NCBI RefSeq assembly: GCF_964204865.1
Contig: NC_135263.1
Span: 19,327,426-19,391,425 of the forward strand
Direction of reading: 5' to 3'
Length of the DNA: 64,000 nt
Origin: Styela clava
Taxonomy: Eukaryota; Chordata; Ascidiacea; Stolidobranchia; Styelidae
This document shows positions 48,401 to 59,734 of this stretch, in pieces; position 1 is the first letter of the stretch, and every line of letters starts with the position of its first letter. The notes below the pieces were generated by a model. The model did not search any database. It was given only the letters and a program-made list of their open reading frames with translations, and was not told the origin of the DNA. The position numbers were made by a program, and so were the translations under genes.

Positions 48401-48607
48401 GCTTGACATTGATAGTATATTTATGTAGCTAACAAGAACAAAGTAACCCTAGGTTTAATATGTTTATCCAGTTTTCAAATCCGATTTTATTTAATATATA
48501 TATAAAATATTTTTCAGCCTGCACAACCCAGACCAGGGCATTTCGTAAGGTCAAACGGAATAGATCCAGAACTGGTGTCACCTGTTCCTTATGAATTTGT
48601 TGCCTGA
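45447..48607 (+). CDS. RPL21: 60S ribosomal protein L21 (eL21), four coding exons
   Basis: A structural protein of the large ribosomal subunit. Coding exons are 45447-45596, 46243-46334, 46987-47137 and 48518-48607; all introns are GT-AG. They encode 160 residues, the same length as human RPL21. Diagnostic stretches are [70 protein letters not shown] and the C-terminal PVPYEFVA. The ATG follows an acceptor by 16 nt (exon start 45431), so a 5'-UTR intron is likely. AATAAA is at 48621. Intron 3 (47138-48517) contains a dead hAT transposase in antisense. Vertebrate RPL21 introns host snoRNAs, but I found no convincing C/D or H/ACA boxes here. Confidence 0.97.
47518..48232 (-). pseudogene. Decayed hAT transposase N-terminal half, antisense in RPL21 intron 3
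   Basis: Reading minus, the element begins at 48232 with CAGCGGTTCCCAAACC, a hAT-type end. It then encodes [20 protein letters not shown] and [11 protein letters not shown] (the BED-like finger region of GTF2IRD2/ZBED-type hAT proteins). After a stop and frame changes it gives [20 protein letters not shown], the next conserved block of the same family. The catalytic region and the other terminus are absent, so this is a truncated copy. Confidence 0.75.
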
Positions 48608-48620
48608 AATTGGTCGATGA

Positions 48621-48626
48621 AATAAA
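48621..48626 (+). terminator. Polyadenylation signal of RPL21
   Basis: AATAAA begins 14 nt after the stop codon. The short 3' UTR is typical of ribosomal protein genes. Confidence 0.6.
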
Positions 48627-49927
48627 TTATCAAGGAATAAATTTCAGTGTCCTTGTTTTTTGTGTGCTCTTATTTGTTAAAGGAGGTAAAAATACTGAAA
48701 ATGGCTTAGGTTTGTTGGGGGGGATATGCCTCGAAATTGTAGCAAGTTAACGAAACTATTTAGGAACATGGGTAATATTCAGAGCAGTGTGCAATCCAAA
48801 TCATCCAATAGGCAGCGAATAGTCTTAAAATTGCGGCCTTAGTGTATTTTTGCAAACTGGCGAATTAAAAGATTTCAATTTTAAAGAAACTAATGACACC
48901 GTGAAAGCAGAACAATACTTTATCTTTTATCAAATCACTATCGCAGTCCCCCGCTGTTAAATAATTATACAATCGATTTTGTTGATCTTATGACATGCGT
49001 GACTCTCATTGCTATGTTGATATGACCATTGTATAAATTGAAACGCTTTTTCGACCACCAAGATTCTTGAAACCCCGGACCCGCTAGCTGACACGGTCTA
49101 ACTTGGCAATTAACAATTTTGGTACTCAAAGAATGTGAACCAAGTTGGCAAACACCGGAACGTAGTATGTGATTGTGTACTAGGTTAGGGTTAGGCATAC
49201 TTTCATGTGCAAATACTACGGGAGTCACTTGGCTAGTCCCCGAACTCGTAATAAGACTAAAATTGGAATTTTGCAACAAAATCGTGAACAATATATTTGG
49301 ACCAAAATCTGATTCTGGATTTATCTTTGTAAATTTTCAAAATCAGCAATCTTGGTACTTCAATTATTTTCCACATTTATTGGATCCTTACCAATACAGT
49401 TCTTTAATTCTCTTGAATTAAACGCCACAGGAGATAAATTTGCGATGACGTGATCAGTTTTGAAGAAATGGTACAGTATAAAGAAGATTTGTGCCTGAGA
49501 TGTCAGTTATCGGTTAGAATCAACGACTAACATATCGGTTAGAACTAATCGTAACCGTTAACCATCTAAAATCGGTTAAACGGTTAACCCTTCCCAGCCC
49601 TAATCGTAAGCTATTTGATCCACCTACTTGGGATGCATGAACCACAGGGAATGAATATTAAGGAAATTCAAGGCATTATAAAATATTCAATACACTAGTT
49701 GGATATAATTTTTTTTTTTGCTTAGTGCTCCAAGTACAAGTGAATCATATATGATCAGGAATGTCATCAACATTTTAAAAAAGGCACAAAATTTTGAAAT
49801 GACTTCCCAGACCTATATATATTCTTGAATCACCTCCCGCATAAAAAGCTATCACCGGGCCGTGTGTTGTAGGTGTCACGAAAAAGCGGAAATCTAGCAA
49901 AATACTTGGCAGGAATCTTATCAGACG
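48627..49927. other. Intergenic stretch with repeat fragments
   Basis: No gene recognised. It carries GGTTAGGGTTAGGC and CCCCGAACTCGTAATA near 49170-49260, shared with USP intron 4. A GTTAACCG-rich fragment ending TCCCAGCCCTAATCG near 49590-49605 is probably a transposon end. Confidence 0.45.
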
Positions 49928-50804
49928 GTATATGGCAGTGGCGGCGCGTGGTCATTTTGACAACCGGGGCAAGCTACTGCGGGACCAAGTCTTCCCCACC
50001 TACGGGGACAGGATGAGCGCTGTAAGTTTTCCCATCATTTTATGAGTATAAAAACCATTCCATCGGTAACAACCAATCGGCAAAAGCGACAATTTTTAAC
50101 GATAAGAAAGTGTCTTTAAAACCGGTCCAAGTCAAGGGATTAATAAATATAGACATAGTTTATTTTGAAACCTCTTTCAAAAGGAAAGGCTATATTTACC
50201 CAGATAATACAATGACATATTAACAGAAACTTCGGGAAAGCAGACAAAACCTAAAATAAGGTTTAAAACGTTACTTAGAAGAAAGGAAAGTTAATGCAAA
50301 GATAAGGACATGCGTCGCTCACTCATAGATATATATGCTGCTAGACTTCTACTGCTTGAACATATATGCAACACGCCGCGGTTTTTTGGAAGCAAAATGC
50401 TTAATAACGCGCTGATGAAAGTCATGCATCCCAGAAATAACGTCTCTGTGAATGGATAAAACAGCCAAGGAATTTAATCTATCTTGCTTCATTGTGTTTC
50501 TGAGATACGTTTTAATACGCTTCAGCGTGCTGAATGTTCGCTCTGCGTCGGCGGAAGAAATAGGCGTCGTCAAAATGATGTCCAGAAATTTTGCAGACGC
50601 CGCAAAGGTAGTTACTAGAGTGTTATCTATGAGGAACCCATAGAGCGCGCAAGTTGATGTGATGTTCAAAAAAGTTTGATTGGTATATATACATCGCAAT
50701 TCATCTTCCAATTTACCCACGTTTATCATGGGGTAAAATTTGGAGACAGTAGCCAACAAATGGATGGGAAATTGACGTGCAAATTTTGAAAAAATTTTGG
50801 GGTT

Positions 50805-51225
50805 TTTAGGGAACATTTGTAGTTTTGCTATTATTTCTGTATTGCTGTTGTTTCTGATCTGATCTTATGAAGAAGACATACTCCTGGTACCGAATACATA
50901 TATTGCAATTGTATATTTACAAATACAAAGAACAGTTCCAAGTCATGACTGATAAGTCACATAAAAATCAAAGCTTCACTGCAAGCCCGAGTCCATTAAT
51001 TACTTGTCCATCGTTATCCTTTTTTTTCTCTCCCAACGAATGGTCGCTTTTATGCTGGTTTTGGTATCCTTAGGGCATGACGCGTTATCGTCATCGTACC
51101 TTACAGGACGTCTAATTGTTACGTATTTTATGACTGAGAGATTGCTTCTAATTTTAAGATTAGTATGACTTTAAGTCTAAACACGTAACTTAACCAAAAG
51201 CAGCAAAATTACCCAATATCCTATA
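50805..51225. repeat. Left 421-bp terminal direct repeat
   Basis: Pairs with 52317-52737. It contains a GGTACC and a run of eight T. A short frame at 50867-51073 occurs in both repeats and is probably not coding. Confidence 0.85.
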
Positions 51226-52316
51226 CTATGCACCTACTTTAGCTGCGGAGCAGTGGCCAAGCTTGGGCGTGCAGTGAAAAACAATACACAAAATGCAACA
51301 AAATTCATAAAAACATAAGAAAGTTGAAATTATGATTATGAGACAGAATGTGTGTGTGTTATACAGTGTATGGAAAGAAAAAGATTTGGCGTTGGTTTAT
51401 TTTATAATTTAGGTGACAGATTACTACCAATGCTTAGCTTTAATACACTTCGTTTCACATTAATAAATTTTGAAGCGCTGAAAAAAATAAAAAAATACGC
51501 GTGTTGCGTTGATGAGCCTTTCCGGCTATAATTGTGATGAGCCTCTTTGGGCGTTTAAAAATAAAAAAAATGAGGATTTCACTTGCGTTTATGCAAATAC
51601 ATCCTGAAGCGCTGATTCGAAATACGATCGTATATGAAATCATATTTTGAAAAAAATGTTAAAGTCAACGTAAAGTATATTTAAAGAAAACGAATGCTAA
51701 TATCTGCCAAAATCGAATAAATTAAATATTTTTGAGTAAACCTCGTTGGGTTTAATACCAAATATAGAACGCCTTAAAGATTAGAAAGAAGGAAACGTGA
51801 AATACCTGTGAAGAAGAAGAAGAATGTCTGTCCATTTTGTAAACGAAATTGAAATATTTATAGTACAATATAAAATGCTTCAATCGCGCGGTTTCTTGAA
51901 GTTGGTTCGCGGGCGTTTCTTTATGAAGTTCTTTCGTTTCATATCTTTCTCATTTGTTTTTTGTAGTCAAGAGTTCCGACTAGTTTTTGATTTTACGATT
52001 TTTTCTGGTGTAAAACAGTTCATATAGTGTGAATGTTTTACACACATATTTTTATAACAGTCCATATAATGTGAATCTCATACACATTTTAAATCTAACA
52101 GTCTTTTTCTTTTTGTCAGAGTCTTTGGTATTTCGCTTGTAATTCCTTGATTTTTCATACTGTCTGAATCTTGGTTTGGTTGTTTTTCATTTTCCTTGAT
52201 CTTTTTATCCTCGGCTCGCTTGTGGAGTTGATGTCTTTGGGGTCACCTTTAGTTCTAACGGTTGCTTTTCAGACTCCATCTCAGAAAGGCGCTGGTTCGT
52301 CTGTCGGGTCACCATT

Positions 52317-52737
52317 TTTAGGGAACATTTGTAGTTTTGCTATTATTTCTGTATTGCTGTTGTTTCTGATCTGATCTTATGAAGAAGACATACTCCTGGT
52401 ACCGAATACATATATTGCAATTGTATATTTACAAATACAAAGAACAGTTCCAAGTCATGACTGATAAGTCACATAAAAATCAAAGCTTCACTGCAAGCCC
52501 GAGTCCATTAATTACTTGTCCATCGTTATCCTTTTTTTTCTCTCCCAACGAATGGTCGCTTTTATGCTGGTTTTGGTATCCTTGGGGCATGACGCGTTAT
52601 CGTCATCGTACCTTACAGGACGTCTAATTGTTACGTATTTTATGACTGAGAGATTGCTTCTAATTTTAAGATTAGTATGACTTTAAGTCTAAACACGTAA
52701 CTTAACCAAAAGCAGCAAAATTACCCAATATCCTATA
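52317..52737. repeat. Right 421-bp terminal direct repeat
   Basis: Pairs with 50805-51225 with a single visible substitution near position 280 of the repeat. It directly abuts the GGTT target duplication and the resumed hAT coding sequence. Confidence 0.85.
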
Positions 52738-54168
52738 GGTTCATCAAAGAGAACGCGGCAAGGTGTTCAGTGCGCAGACGATCGCCTATTTGATTCACCA
52801 GAATGTCACAGCATTCCTTTGCAGACAAAATCAAACGCTGCGTTGTTTGCCCGCGGCGTAAAGAAGCACTCCATGTGTCGTCGTATTTTATTGTTTCCCG
52901 GATACGAGATACAGCATCGCAGAAGTCTGAAATACACGACTGCACAGACGCTCCATCCATTAGCCTTGACTGCAATGCGCCGTATAATACATCCACGTGA
53001 TAGAATATTGTGGAGAAAAAAGCGAGAAAAAATGAAAACTCACCATCTTCTAGCAGACGCTTTAGACCTGCCGCCCCCCTCACAGAGCGTTCGTCCCAAA
53101 CCGGAGAGCTCTGAATGCCATTGAAACACTCAATGAGCTCAGACCTAATTTCGGACACGCCCTGCACCACGCGTGATTGGAAGTTCCAACGTGTTGGTGC
53201 ACAAGCTGGGAGACGGCGGCTACATATCTGGCGAAGGAGGTCAGAGCGCTTCGGCGAAACGGAAAAAAATGAAAACCCCGAAACATTTGCAAAAAATATA
53301 CGGACGAGAGGGGTATCAAGACACATATTTTTATTAACGATTTTAACTTTGTGTGCATAACAATGTAAAAAATGCGCATGAGGAAAATCTTCTTTTGTAT
53401 AAACTTGAACACCATGTTTCGACCCACTCATGACTGCCGCGCCGTCATAAGTTTGAGCTATCAATTTTGACTTCGCGTTGTAAGGCTGTAACACTTCTTT
53501 CTGCGCAGAATGTAGGCCGACGCTTTCCTCCGTCATGGGATTGTTCCAGTGAACATTTTTTTGGTTGATAAGGCCCAAGACGTTGTACCTCTAATTTTTG
53601 TTCCAGTGGCAGCTGCGAAAACGGAGTGCGAAATAGTGCATCAACCTTATTCATTATGAGGTCTAAGGCTAAGAAATGCGAAGCCGGAAAGAAGTGAGGA
53701 GCTCAAAAGGAATGTGGAAAATCGAAAGCAAATGGACTAAAGGTCTCTAAGTGATTCAAATAGCGAAACAAGTGACAAAAACGAAGGCGAGGAAACTATC
53801 AACTCTTCAAGCAACCAACGAACGAGAAGGAATGCGTGAATATGTCAACACGTTGTTGTAAGAAACGTCGGCATTGTGTCGTCATAATTTCGGGGCTAGC
53901 CCCGATGATTTAGTAAAAGAAACAGAAAATAAACGAGACAAACGCGGCGAGTGGAAGATAAAAGAGAGAATACGATATACAATGAGCAACCGGAGCAAAA
54001 TCGGCGTCGCCCCATCGACGTTCGGCGAAGGCTTTGCGAGCGGAAAATGAACCATGTCGGGAGAATATGGCTAGTGTAGACAGTCTGTGCAACTGATATC
54101 GAGGTATTTTTCGAATATTTTTTATTATACCAAAATGGCCCTATTGGCGCGCCGCCACTGGTATATAG

Positions 54169-55658
54169 GTCACTAAAAGCGGAAGTCCAATTATAATGTG
54201 GTACACTTGGTAACCAATGTTCGACTATCAATATGTTACCCGATCTTTGTTGTAGACGTAGTCACAGTCGTAGTTTTGATCAAAGCCTCTCTAAGGAACT
54301 GACTCGTGCTACATAATAGAACTATTATTAAAAAAGTTCTCATTTCTTTCCGTTTCGTCCAACCTATATTCTTTAGTAAATTTGAACATTGCATAAATAA
54401 TACAACCCTCCACGGCCATAATGGACAAGCCCTTATGCGGTATAAGTGCTGTACCATCTATGAAACGGCTGTAATGTGTATAATCTCTTTCAAATCACTA
54501 GTAAATCACCATCAGAATTGACAAAGTATTCTAAATTCACCACCAAAAGAAAAGGGCAGAAAACACGAATTGCACCATGAAAAGGATGTTAAGTATGACT
54601 ACTTACAAGTATTCGATTCTTATCCCATTCCTAACTTTTCGATTTCTCGACATGACTTACCGAGAAAACATAGTCACTTCAAACTATACCCATATATAAA
54701 AGTTTGGAACAGGAGCCTATCGATTTTGGATGGATTATATCGTATAATTAGCGAGTTATTAATTAATTAGTGATAGGACACACGGTGTCACTATGGAGTA
54801 AGACCACTGGTTTGGGGGATCCCCTAACCTCCGATCGATAAGTCTTCGGTTTCCAACCGAATTCTAGTTAAGGAGTTGTTATTGATACATGAAACAGTTT
54901 AATAGTCACACATTGTTATCGAATATATATAGCAGTTTGGGAAACTACCTGCTGCAATTTTGCCAGCAGTTTATGTTGCAGGTCATTTATCTGCTGTACA
55001 AGGTTTAGGGAACATGAGTGATCTTTTTCAGCATTTCAAAGGATATTCGGAAGAACTGCGACTTTTTGCCTTTATTACTTGGGCCTACATGTTTACGAAC
55101 GTTAAAATACATATAATCATGACCACAAAATTGAGTTTTATTCAAAAGCAGCATTTTTTCACGTAAGTGTGAAGCTGCAACCAAGCATCGACATTCGTTT
55201 GTACTGGTTGGAAAACAACAACGCGGCGTTAGGAAGAAATAGAAAACTCACAAAAATAGTCTGCTTTACTAAACTGTAATAAATTCAAAACTAGCAACAC
55301 TTCAAAGATATTGGACGTGAAACAGCGGAACGGCATGTTATATGAAATTGTTGGAAACTACAAGTCTGGCGGCCTTTTTTCTTCTCATGTTTATGACTTC
55401 ATTATTTTCACCTCAATAAGATTGTTGCTTTTCAGAGTGTGGACGTGGGTAGCAGCGCTGATTACAGCACTTGGTTTTTCTAGGTTTATACTATTTTTTC
55501 GAACTTTCCTGTAACCCTTTTCTGTGTTGTTCAATTTGTGTGTCATAGATCAAGACCGAAATAACATTGTATTGAAATAATAAAGTCAACAATGCAAATT
55601 TACCTATCGTTATCAATCATCAACATTTGACAGTCGTGTATCGACAAATGAAGAACCA
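54169..55658. other. Intergenic stretch 3' of the PMS2 gene
   Basis: No recognised gene. It includes the deleted copy of the 24.7-25.6 kb repeat at 54705-54870. Several short frames lack any known similarity. Confidence 0.45.
54705..54870. repeat. Internally deleted copy of the 24.7-25.6 kb interspersed repeat
   Basis: It contains GGAGCCTATCGATTTTGG, ATTAGCGAGTTATTAATT and then GGGGGATCCCCTAACC with CGATCGATAAGTCTTCGG. These lie ~750 bp apart in the longer copy but under 100 bp apart here. Confidence 0.7.
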
Positions 55659-57926
55659 TCAAGAGTTACCAGGCTTAACAAGCATTGATAAATCAGTCAA
55701 ATGCCTCATCGTTGGCCTTCCATGTGGGCAGTTCCAAGGCTGATTCATTTTCGCCATATGACTGACCACATCTTTCATTTGATTTTCTGTGAGTGCGGTG
55801 CCAACCATGATTGATTTTCTGCAAGCTCTCGAAGCAAACATTTGCCGCACACGTGATGGTCTACAGTTAGTGTGCGGAGTGTCAGTTAACATAAAAATCA
55901 ATTCTGATACATCAGATGCACCGAATGTCCAATTGCGACTCATTGGAACTTTTGTTAAATACATTGTATCTTGAGTATCGTTGTTTGATGCAATATTAAA
56001 TACAAATCCATTCTTTTGAAATATTTCTGCATTTTCTATCACAATTAGCTGTTCCCCAGCAGTTAATTCTAATAACTGAGGTATGATGAGAGGTTGTCCC
56101 AGAAGAATTGTTGAACTTTGTAACTCTTCAAAATTATATTTTTCATCGGCCGCATGCTGATCTATGATAAACAAATCATTTCTGTGTTTACCTATGATAA
56201 ATCCCATATTGAATTGACCAATGATTTCCATATTTTCAAAAGATGATTTGTTGAAGTATTTTACCAATTCAGCTTCTGCTTTTTTGTTTTGATCTGAAGA
56301 AATTTTTGCTTTAAATACAGGATGCAACTTTTTCCGAGATTCATCTGAACTCCTGGACAAATGGATGAATTTGGCTTTCATGTTATTGCACATTACCGCG
56401 AAAGAATATCTCAAATGACACTGTATTTTTGTACTTTTATCTGCCGGATCATCTATGGCAGTGTGAAATTTTTTGAAAGATGGCTCTTTCGGTGGAATTT
56501 TATCTTTAACTTCACGATTTTCAGCATAAGTTGGTATAGAATCAGCTTGAAAATGTTTATGAGACTCTTCATAATTTTTATTGCTGTTCTGGTCTTGTTT
56601 TAAGCGTTTATTACTTGATAACAATGGTATGAGATCAGTTTCATAATTTGTTGATGTATGTAAGAATGGCCGTTTGACATTGATTTTCCTGCAATTTTGT
56701 ATTTTCTCATAAGGTTCACTCTTGACTAATTGGAAATCATAAGGCTTCGATTTGATATCATCAATAGCTTCATCAATGCTAATATTTTTCTCAACAGTAT
56801 GAGCCAGTATGTTTGCATTATTTGATATTGCTTTTGTCACTCCTATAGCATGATCCTTTCCATTGAACAATTCAAGTAAGGACGTCCTAATTATTGCTAG
56901 AATATATTTTTCCTGTTGTATAAAAATTTTTCTCTTGTCAGGTGTAACATTAACATCAACTTCATCACTTTTAGTACTTATGTCAAGTTGTACAAAAGGA
57001 TACTGATATCGATTGAACATGTGAAATACTTCATTTACAACTTTCATAATTTTTGGTATTACACATGGCCTTTTGTTTATTGAATAATATTGTCTATCAC
57101 TCGCATTCCGACCCAAACTCATAGCACATGATGAAATATAGCCACTGACTTTACATTGATTAAAGAACTCAATGGCTTTGTCATGGTTTACAAAATATTT
57201 TCCACACACTTCCGGAGAGGGAGGTATTTGCTTGAATTCTAACAATGTAGAGTGTTGCTTACTTCCAAACAGTGCCGAAATATTGTCCAATATTGACCCT
57301 TTGCCACTTGTAATTAAAATTACACTTCGGTTACCCTTTGATGTTTCGTTGATGCATGATATTCGTACATTGGTGTAGATTAAACAATATGCATTAAGCA
57401 AATTTATAAGCTTCGAAAATTCCCTTTTAATATTCTTTACAAATTCTTTATGCCGCACAGGCAAAGTACAAAACAAGTCTTTCAGAACAACTGTAGTTCC
57501 CAGTTGGCGGGCTACACATGATTTTTTCATTATTCCACCATTATTGTTATACACAAGTTTATGAGCAATTTTGGCACTCTTGCATCGTGTTGTGATAGAT
57601 AATGAGCACAAAGAACATAATGAGCTCAATGCTTCACCACGAAAACCAAAAGTTTCTACAGATAACAGGTCTGAAAAATTTTGCAATTTTGAAGTGTGAT
57701 GTTTCAATGTAAGACTTTCGTAATCGTTCTCTTCAACTCCCTTGCCATTATCCGTCACTTCAATACAAGTTCGACCATAATCCTTCAATTTTATTTCAAT
57801 AGAGTCAGCACCAGCATCAACACTGTTTTCAAGCAATTCTTTCACAGCTGTTGCCAAGTCGAGAATAACTTGTCCAGAACATATTTGATGAACAGTCTCT
57901 CGTCCGATTGCCCTAATTGTGGCCAT
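55659..57926 (-). CDS. PMS2: DNA mismatch repair endonuclease PMS2 (MutL-alpha subunit), single exon
   Basis: The partner of MLH1. It nicks the discontinuous strand during mismatch repair in the nucleus. It has 755 residues (human 862) in one uninterrupted exon. The N-terminal GHKL ATPase shows KELLENSVDAGA (29-40), DNGKGV (59-64), TFGFRGEAL (92-100) and LPVRHKEF. VDVNVTPDKRK marks the transducer domain. A poorly conserved linker follows. The C-terminal endonuclease has DQHAADE(X)4E (D589, E595, E600), ACRKSIMVG (701-709) and CPHGRP (733-738), so the metal-binding site looks intact. The first ATG (57926-57924) follows an in-frame TGA; three codons between are non-ATG. A splice-acceptor-like CCAATGCAG lies ~30 nt upstream of the ATG, compatible with a leader intron or spliced leader. 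The shorter length is due to the linker. Confidence 0.96.
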   Translation of the reverse strand: MATIRAIGRETVHQICSGQVILDLATAVKELLENSVDAGADSIEIKLKDYGRTCIEVTDNGKGVEENDYESLTLKHHTSKLQNFSDLLSVETFGFRGEALSSLCSLCSLSITTRCKSAKIAHKLVYNNNGGIMKKSCVARQLGTTVVLKDLFCTLPVRHKEFVKNIKREFSKLINLLNAYCLIYTNVRISCINETSKGNRSVILITSGKGSILDNISALFGSKQHSTLLEFKQIPPSPEVCGKYFVNHDKAIEFFNQCKVSGYISSCAMSLGRNASDRQYYSINKRPCVIPKIMKVVNEVFHMFNRYQYPFVQLDISTKSDEVDVNVTPDKRKIFIQQEKYILAIIRTSLLELFNGKDHAIGVTKAISNNANILAHTVEKNISIDEAIDDIKSKPYDFQLVKSEPYEKIQNCRKINVKRPFLHTSTNYETDLIPLLSSNKRLKQDQNSNKNYEESHKHFQADSIPTYAENREVKDKIPPKEPSFKKFHTAIDDPADKSTKIQCHLRYSFAVMCNNMKAKFIHLSRSSDESRKKLHPVFKAKISSDQNKKAEAELVKYFNKSSFENMEIIGQFNMGFIIGKHRNDLFIIDQHAADEKYNFEELQSSTILLGQPLIIPQLLELTAGEQLIVIENAEIFQKNGFVFNIASNNDTQDTMYLTKVPMSRNWTFGASDVSELIFMLTDTPHTNCRPSRVRQMFASRACRKSIMVGTALTENQMKDVVSHMAKMNQPWNCPHGRPTMRHLTDLSMLVKPGNS

Positions 57927-58218
57927 TAGTAACAAGTATGATCAGCAAGTTCCTGCATTGGCACAGGGTATGTCTGTAAACAATTTAACAATACTGTAAT
58001 AGATAATATATACACATTATAATTTTAAACTTAAACCAGGGACAACATAAGGTGGCCAAGTGCCAATAATACTAGTAGGCTAATTCATAAACACCATGAG
58101 TCAATGACCATTATGATAATAAATGCCTGTGACAGGCAATAAAGTGGTAAATGCATGCACACATTATCCTGGGTCTAACATGGTAATCAAAACCAAACTA
58201 AAATATATTATCCTAAAC

Positions 58219-58559
58219 TCGGCTCGGCGGTGTGGCGCATCGTGCTAAGCGTTAGGAATACGCTCGCCACCGCATCTCTGATTACCCTTCGTGGGATCGC
58301 AGGTTAGAATCCCATGCAAGGATGATCATGTGCGAGAGGATTGCTTGACTCCTCGCCGCCGTAGGGTGGTTCACGTAACCGCTGGTCGGTTACGGCTTCC
58401 TCCACCATCAAGTCCATGCTTCCGAAAACAAATATCTGGCTAACTGATCCCATACCCGACCTGGACTGGTAACCGGACGAGAGGCCGTGGTTCGCCATAT
58501 GATTAAGCCGTCTTATCGGCTTTCCTCTCCCCGGGATAAATATGTAAATCCTATCCTAA
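58219..58559 (+). repeat. Full-length tRNA-derived SINE (reference copy)
   Basis: About 341 bp. The head is tRNA-like: an A-box-like TGGCGCATCGTGCTAAGCG and a B box GGTTAGAATCCC at ~58302-58313. The body carries TGTGCGAGAGGATTGC, GGTTCACGTAACCGC and ACCTGGACTGGTAACC, and the 3' end is TATGTAAATCCTATCCTAA with no poly(A). At least eight other full or partial copies lie in the window. Confidence 0.9.
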
Positions 58560-58624
58560 CTGAAAACAGCAAAATCAAACAAGTTAAAATCAGTAAAATA
58601 GAATAGGATTATATTACCGTACTT

Positions 58625-58755
58625 ATCCTGAGGAGAGAAAATTCGATAATCATATGGCGAAACAACAGCCTCAGTCCATTTGGATATGCAAGTATGAGAT
58701 TAGTTAGCTATTTATTTCAGTATTTTGTTTTCAGAAGCGTGAACTCATGCAATAC
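58625..58755 (-). repeat. Degenerate SINE 3' fragment
   Basis: An antisense match to the SINE body, from ATCATATGGCGAAACAACAG to TTTTCAGAAGCGTGAACT, with many substitutions. Confidence 0.6.
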
Positions 58756-58966
58756 CTAAGTTACCGGTACGGTACCCCAGCCCACACTCGCTCTCAATGA
58801 TAGACACATAAACACCACTGAAGTCTGAAGCTAGCCCTGAAGAATGCTGAATTCTATTTGGAATACTTGCTGTGCTATTGGAACAAATATCTATAAAAGT
58901 GCAAATGCTAATACAGTAATAACAAGGTAGAACAATGTAGCCTACTTGATAAATTTCTTGATTTGC

Positions 58967-59032
58967 GAGGCGGTGTCGCTCATTGCAGCATTGTCTCAGT
59001 GCCAAGCGTTAGGAATACGCTCGCCACCGTTG
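58967..59032 (+). repeat. SINE tRNA-like head fragment
   Basis: It begins GCGAGGCGGTGTCGCTCATTG, then after a small insertion AGCGTTAGGAATACGCTCGC and CACCG. The body is absent. Confidence 0.6.
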
Positions 59033-59239
59033 CGCCATAATAAAACAGCGAATAATGGGGGAAATGATTCAACTCCGATATGTAACTCCGGAGAGGTAGC
59101 CTTAGTAGTATAAGCTTATTTGACACACAAAACAAAAAATAGAATACACCAATACAATTTCATTTCGATCTTTTGTCTACAACACAGAATACGAAAAAGT
59201 TTATAAATAACAAGGGCTGTAACTAGCGTTTGTGCGTAT

Positions 59240-59730
59240 AGATTTCCCCGACCTTTAACCCCCGGAAAATTCTCCTTATACTTTACCATTGCAAAATTTT
59301 CGAGGCTATTTTAGGAGTGTATTTGCGAGTTGGCGCTTGTAAAATGGAGTATGTGTTTCGGACCATCATCATGATTCATCGCATACAACGACTTGATTTT
59401 TAAAGGTACCGGTAAAGAATTTCAGGCTAGTCTATCACAGCTATTTCTAAACTAATTTTTATTACTGCAATTTAATTAAAACTCCTAGGAAGACAGAGTG
59501 ATCATTGAATTATCTGATTTATATTTAAGTTTCCGAAACACAACTGAAAACTAACAAATAGAGTTCGAAAACGAGGTCATGTTTACAACCACGCTTGAAA
59601 ATCTGTCTGAGTGAGAAAAGTGTCTGAGCGAATGCGAAAAGGGGGCATTGTTACGTCACATTTTGCATCTTGCTGATTGGCCAATGTCACAAAGTAAACA
59701 AGGAAGTCGATGCTTGGGGAAAGATCCATT
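59240..59730 (+). mobile_element. MITE family 'A', copy 3
   Basis: Same orientation as 29755-30255. It begins ATTTCCCCGACC and ends GAAGTCGATGCTTGGGGAAAG. It shares AACTCCTAGGAAGACAGAG, TCTGTCTGAGTGAGAAAAG and the CCAAT-containing GATTGGCCAATGTCAC. It stands alone, showing that 'A' is mobile independently of repeat 'E'. Confidence 0.75.
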
Positions 59731-59734
59731 AGGA

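Larger units (their letters stand above)
50805..52737. mobile_element. 1933-bp element with 421-bp direct terminal repeats (TRIM-like), very recent
   Basis: The repeats 50805-51225 and 52317-52737 are both 421 bp; the only difference I see is one base (CCTTAGGGC versus CCTTGGGGC). GGTT flanks the whole (50801-50804 and 52738-52741), a 4-bp target duplication of LTR-retroelement type. The 1091-bp interior has no gag, protease or reverse transcriptase. The repeat ends are TTTAGGG...CCTATA rather than TG...CA, and no clear primer-binding site or polypurine tract was seen. It is best read as a non-autonomous LTR element (terminal-repeat retrotransposon in miniature); another direct-repeat class is possible. 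Confidence 0.75.
50349..53654 (-). pseudogene. hAT-family (ZMYM1-like) transposase, broken
   Basis: Minus-strand pieces are 53654-~53570 (FSQLPLEQKLEVQRLG, N-terminal block), 53578-52738 and 50804-50349. The middle piece has LIAQTYDGAAVMSG and HFLHCYAHKVKIVNK, characteristic of the RNase-H-like core of hAT transposases. The last has TTPISSADAERTFSTLKRIK and TYLRNTMKQDRLN, the hAT C-terminal dimerisation signature. A frameshift and a deletion of the TTF/MYM finger region separate the first two pieces. The last two are separated by the element at 50805-52737 but join in the same frame across it. It is non-functional. Confidence 0.85.
49936..54160 (-). mobile_element. hAT transposon with decayed transposase, split by a young direct-repeat element
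   Basis: It starts CAGTGGCGGCGCGTGG and ends with the inverted GGCGCGCCGCCACTG. The target octamers GTATATGG (49928-49935) and GTATATAG (54161-54168) match at 7 of 8 positions. Without the insertion at 50805-52737 it is about 2.3 kb, shorter than a full ZMYM1-type hAT, in line with an internal deletion in its transposase. Confidence 0.85.

Noticed and set aside
45597-48517. snoRNAs in RPL21 introns
   Set aside because: I looked for C/D (RTGATGA...CTGA) and H/ACA patterns and found no convincing pair; a structural search would be needed.
53896-54231. 111-codon frame at the 5' end of the hAT element
   Set aside because: It lies across the TIR and leader of the transposon and has no transposase motif.
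58219-58320. Genuine tRNA gene at the SINE head
   Set aside because: A and B boxes are present but no good acceptor stem or cloverleaf closes, and the same head is attached to the SINE body in every full copy.
58304-58498. Open frames with MANHGLSSGYQSRSGMG and similar at 18.9, 34.5, 58.3 and 59.9 kb
   Set aside because: These are the antisense translation of the SINE body; they repeat because the SINE repeats.
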